Below, in pieces: positions 62,846-64,000 of a DNA stretch of 64,000 bases. Each line of letters begins with the position of its first letter. Positions within the stretch are counted from its first letter, which is position 1. The notes under the pieces are model-generated. The model worked only from the letters and a program-made list of their open reading frames with translations, made no database searches and had not been told where the DNA came from. This DNA is from Arcanobacterium phocae. Its GTDB lineage: Bacteria; Actinomycetota; Actinomycetes; Actinomycetales; Actinomycetaceae. Where the stretch lies: assembly GCF_018913465.1 (NCBI RefSeq), contig NZ_JABAPM010000003.1:186001-250000 (forward strand), in the 5' to 3' direction. The position numbers and the translations under genes were made by a program.

Positions 62846-64000
62846 TTATTTACTGCTGTTTTTATAGTCTTGCAAAAGGCTATCAACATACTTTGTGGCG
62901 TATGTGTAATAGGTGAGGAGCCATTCGCCGAGTTCATCGCCTTCGGCTTCTTTGAGTAGTGCCCAAACGTACCAGAACCATCCAGAGAACGTTACATACG
63001 CCCAGAAATGGCGACGTTCTTTAGCGGAAGGCTCACGACCAAAGTAATATGTTAAGGCCTCGTCAGCACGCTCATCGGTCATGTTTTCATCGTGAACAAC
63101 AAGAGTTCCGAAGTCAGCAGCAGCATCGGAAATGCCGGCATACTCCCAGTCGATGAGATTCATACTTCCGTCTTCTTCAATAAGAAAGTTTAGTTGGAAG
63201 AAGTCATTGTGAGATGGCACCGTTGGGTAGCCATCAGCGTCAGCGAACTTTTTCAGCTCGATAATTTTATTCTGTAGCGTGTAATAACCAGGAACTTCAA
63301 TCGGAGCGATTTGTTCATTGAGCTTGCTAAAACGAAGTCCTTCTTCGACATAGTCAAAATGCTTGTCTAACACCATACTTGAGTTGTGAAGTCGGTGAGC
63401 GATCTCCATCGCAGTTTTGAGTTCGTTGTCGTTTGAGGCATCCAAGGTGCGAGCGTTAGGAATGAATCGTGAGATCTTCCAGCCTTTTGCGGCATCACCA
63501 ACAACAAATGTGGAATCAAAACCAAGTTCACGTGCTTGGGCTAGAGCTGTTAATTCGGCATTCCGATCGATTATTTTCTCGGTGCCGATACCGGGATGGC
63601 GATAGACATACTCATTGTTCCCTACGCTAAAGTGGCACGAAAGATTTGTTAAGCCCTGTTTTAGTGGGTAGAAATCGTGAATCTTTGACTTTTCGCAATG
63701 AAGCGCGGAGCTAATGTGGTCGAAAATTTCCGAGTCAACATTTTGCATGAAGTCCGGATCGAATTCACGAAGTTCATCGACTGAGTCAAATTCCAGAATG
63801 GTGTTATCTGGGTATTTCTTGATCCACATATCAAGTTCGTTGATATGATCCAGATAAACAACATCCCACAGCTTTCCAGCGGTATGTGGAAGATGGTAGA
63901 CGCGATGGAGAACATCCCGGAAATTTTGCGCGAACGTGGAATCGAAATAGGCGTGCCCCATCATGATCCAGGAGTCAGCGCCACCCTCAACAGCACCAAC
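62846..64000 (-). CDS. LicC-LicA fusion: nucleotidyltransferase end + choline kinase (N-terminus outside window)
   Basis: The frame stays open to the right window edge (13 codons beyond ATG 63964, reading VGAVEGGADSWI), so the true N-terminus is outside. The visible first ~100 residues (DSWIMMGHAYFDSTFAQNFRDVL) look like the end of a LicC-type CTP:phosphocholine cytidylyltransferase. The rest is a LicA/choline-kinase fold: LKQGLTNLSCHFSVGNNEYVYR, HxDxxxxN in PSHNDFFQLN, and LIDWEYAG with the Mg-binding Asp and Glu. It would phosphorylate choline and activate it as CDP-choline for the adjacent LicD. Confidence 0.87.
   Translation of the reverse strand, partial: VGAVEGGADSWIMMGHAYFDSTFAQNFRDVLHRVYHLPHTAGKLWDVVYLDHINELDMWIKKYPDNTILEFDSVDELREFDPDFMQNVDSEIFDHISSALHCEKSKIHDFYPLKQGLTNLSCHFSVGNNEYVYRHPGIGTEKIIDRNAELTALAQARELGFDSTFVVGDAAKGWKISRFIPNARTLDASNDNELKTAMEIAHRLHNSSMVLDKHFDYVEEGLRFSKLNEQIAPIEVPGYYTLQNKIIELKKFADADGYPTVPSHNDFFQLNFLIEEDGSMNLIDWEYAGISDAAADFGTLVVHDENMTDERADEALTYYFGREPSAKERRHFWAYVTFSGWFWYVWALLKEAEGDELGEWLLTYYTYATKYVDSLLQDYKNSSK

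Overview
The window reads as a chromosomal segment of a Gram-positive actinobacterium of roughly 48-50 % G+C (judged by eye). Shine-Dalgarno starts are mixed with TATAAT-plus-start leaderless genes, GTG starts are common, two surface proteins carry sortase signals (LANTG and LPLTG), and there is host-glycan catabolism. A low-GC Actinomycetaceae host (Arcanobacterium-like) is my best guess; no rRNA or housekeeping marker is present to prove it. I see no tRNA, CRISPR, insertion sequence or prophage.

Layout. 1-1221: end of a lactate-utilisation operon (lutB, lutC). 1451-9232: surface and transport genes: a wall-anchored sialidase, a BCCT transporter, an EamA/RarD-like permease and a VWA/Cna-B adhesin. 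9305-16989: a mannoside module (GH5 hydrolase, GH38 alpha-mannosidase, LacI regulator, PfkB kinase, AGE-family isomerase) with two matching LacI-type operators. 17218-19704: small lipoprotein, TauE exporter, zinc alcohol dehydrogenase. 19917-34079: a myo-inositol island (second Gfo/Idh dehydrogenase, IolT-like transporter, IolE, IolG, a transaldolase-like protein, GntR regulator, IolC, an aldolase, IolB, IolD, IolA). 34156-45741: ROK regulator plus M81 protein, divergent from a lipoprotein-dependent ABC importer of the Dpp/Opp type followed by a ROK kinase, a GH29 alpha-fucosidase and CutC. 45749-49035: rhamnosyltransferase-like GT2, glycerophosphodiesterase and MFS transporter. 49122-64000: surface polysaccharide locus (RmlB, Wzt/Wzm-type ABC exporter, an unusual 508-aa protein, a GT2-GT4 fusion, DUF2142 membrane protein, flippase, GT4, GT2 + DUF2304, LicD, and a LicC-LicA fusion running off the end).

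How the genes fit together. The strongest theme is foraging on host glycoconjugates. Surface sialidase would uncap glycans, GH38 and GH5 would strip mannose, and mannose could be routed without a PTS as mannose to fructose (AGE isomerase) to fructose-6-phosphate (PfkB). The ABC importer + ROK kinase + GH29 fucosidase + M81 cluster looks like a separate system for a fucosylated glycan stub, possibly still attached to an amino acid or peptide. The second theme is a rhamnose-type surface polymer probably decorated with phosphocholine (LicA/LicC/LicD). Most operons end in unusually long, nearly perfect hairpins with weak T-tracts.
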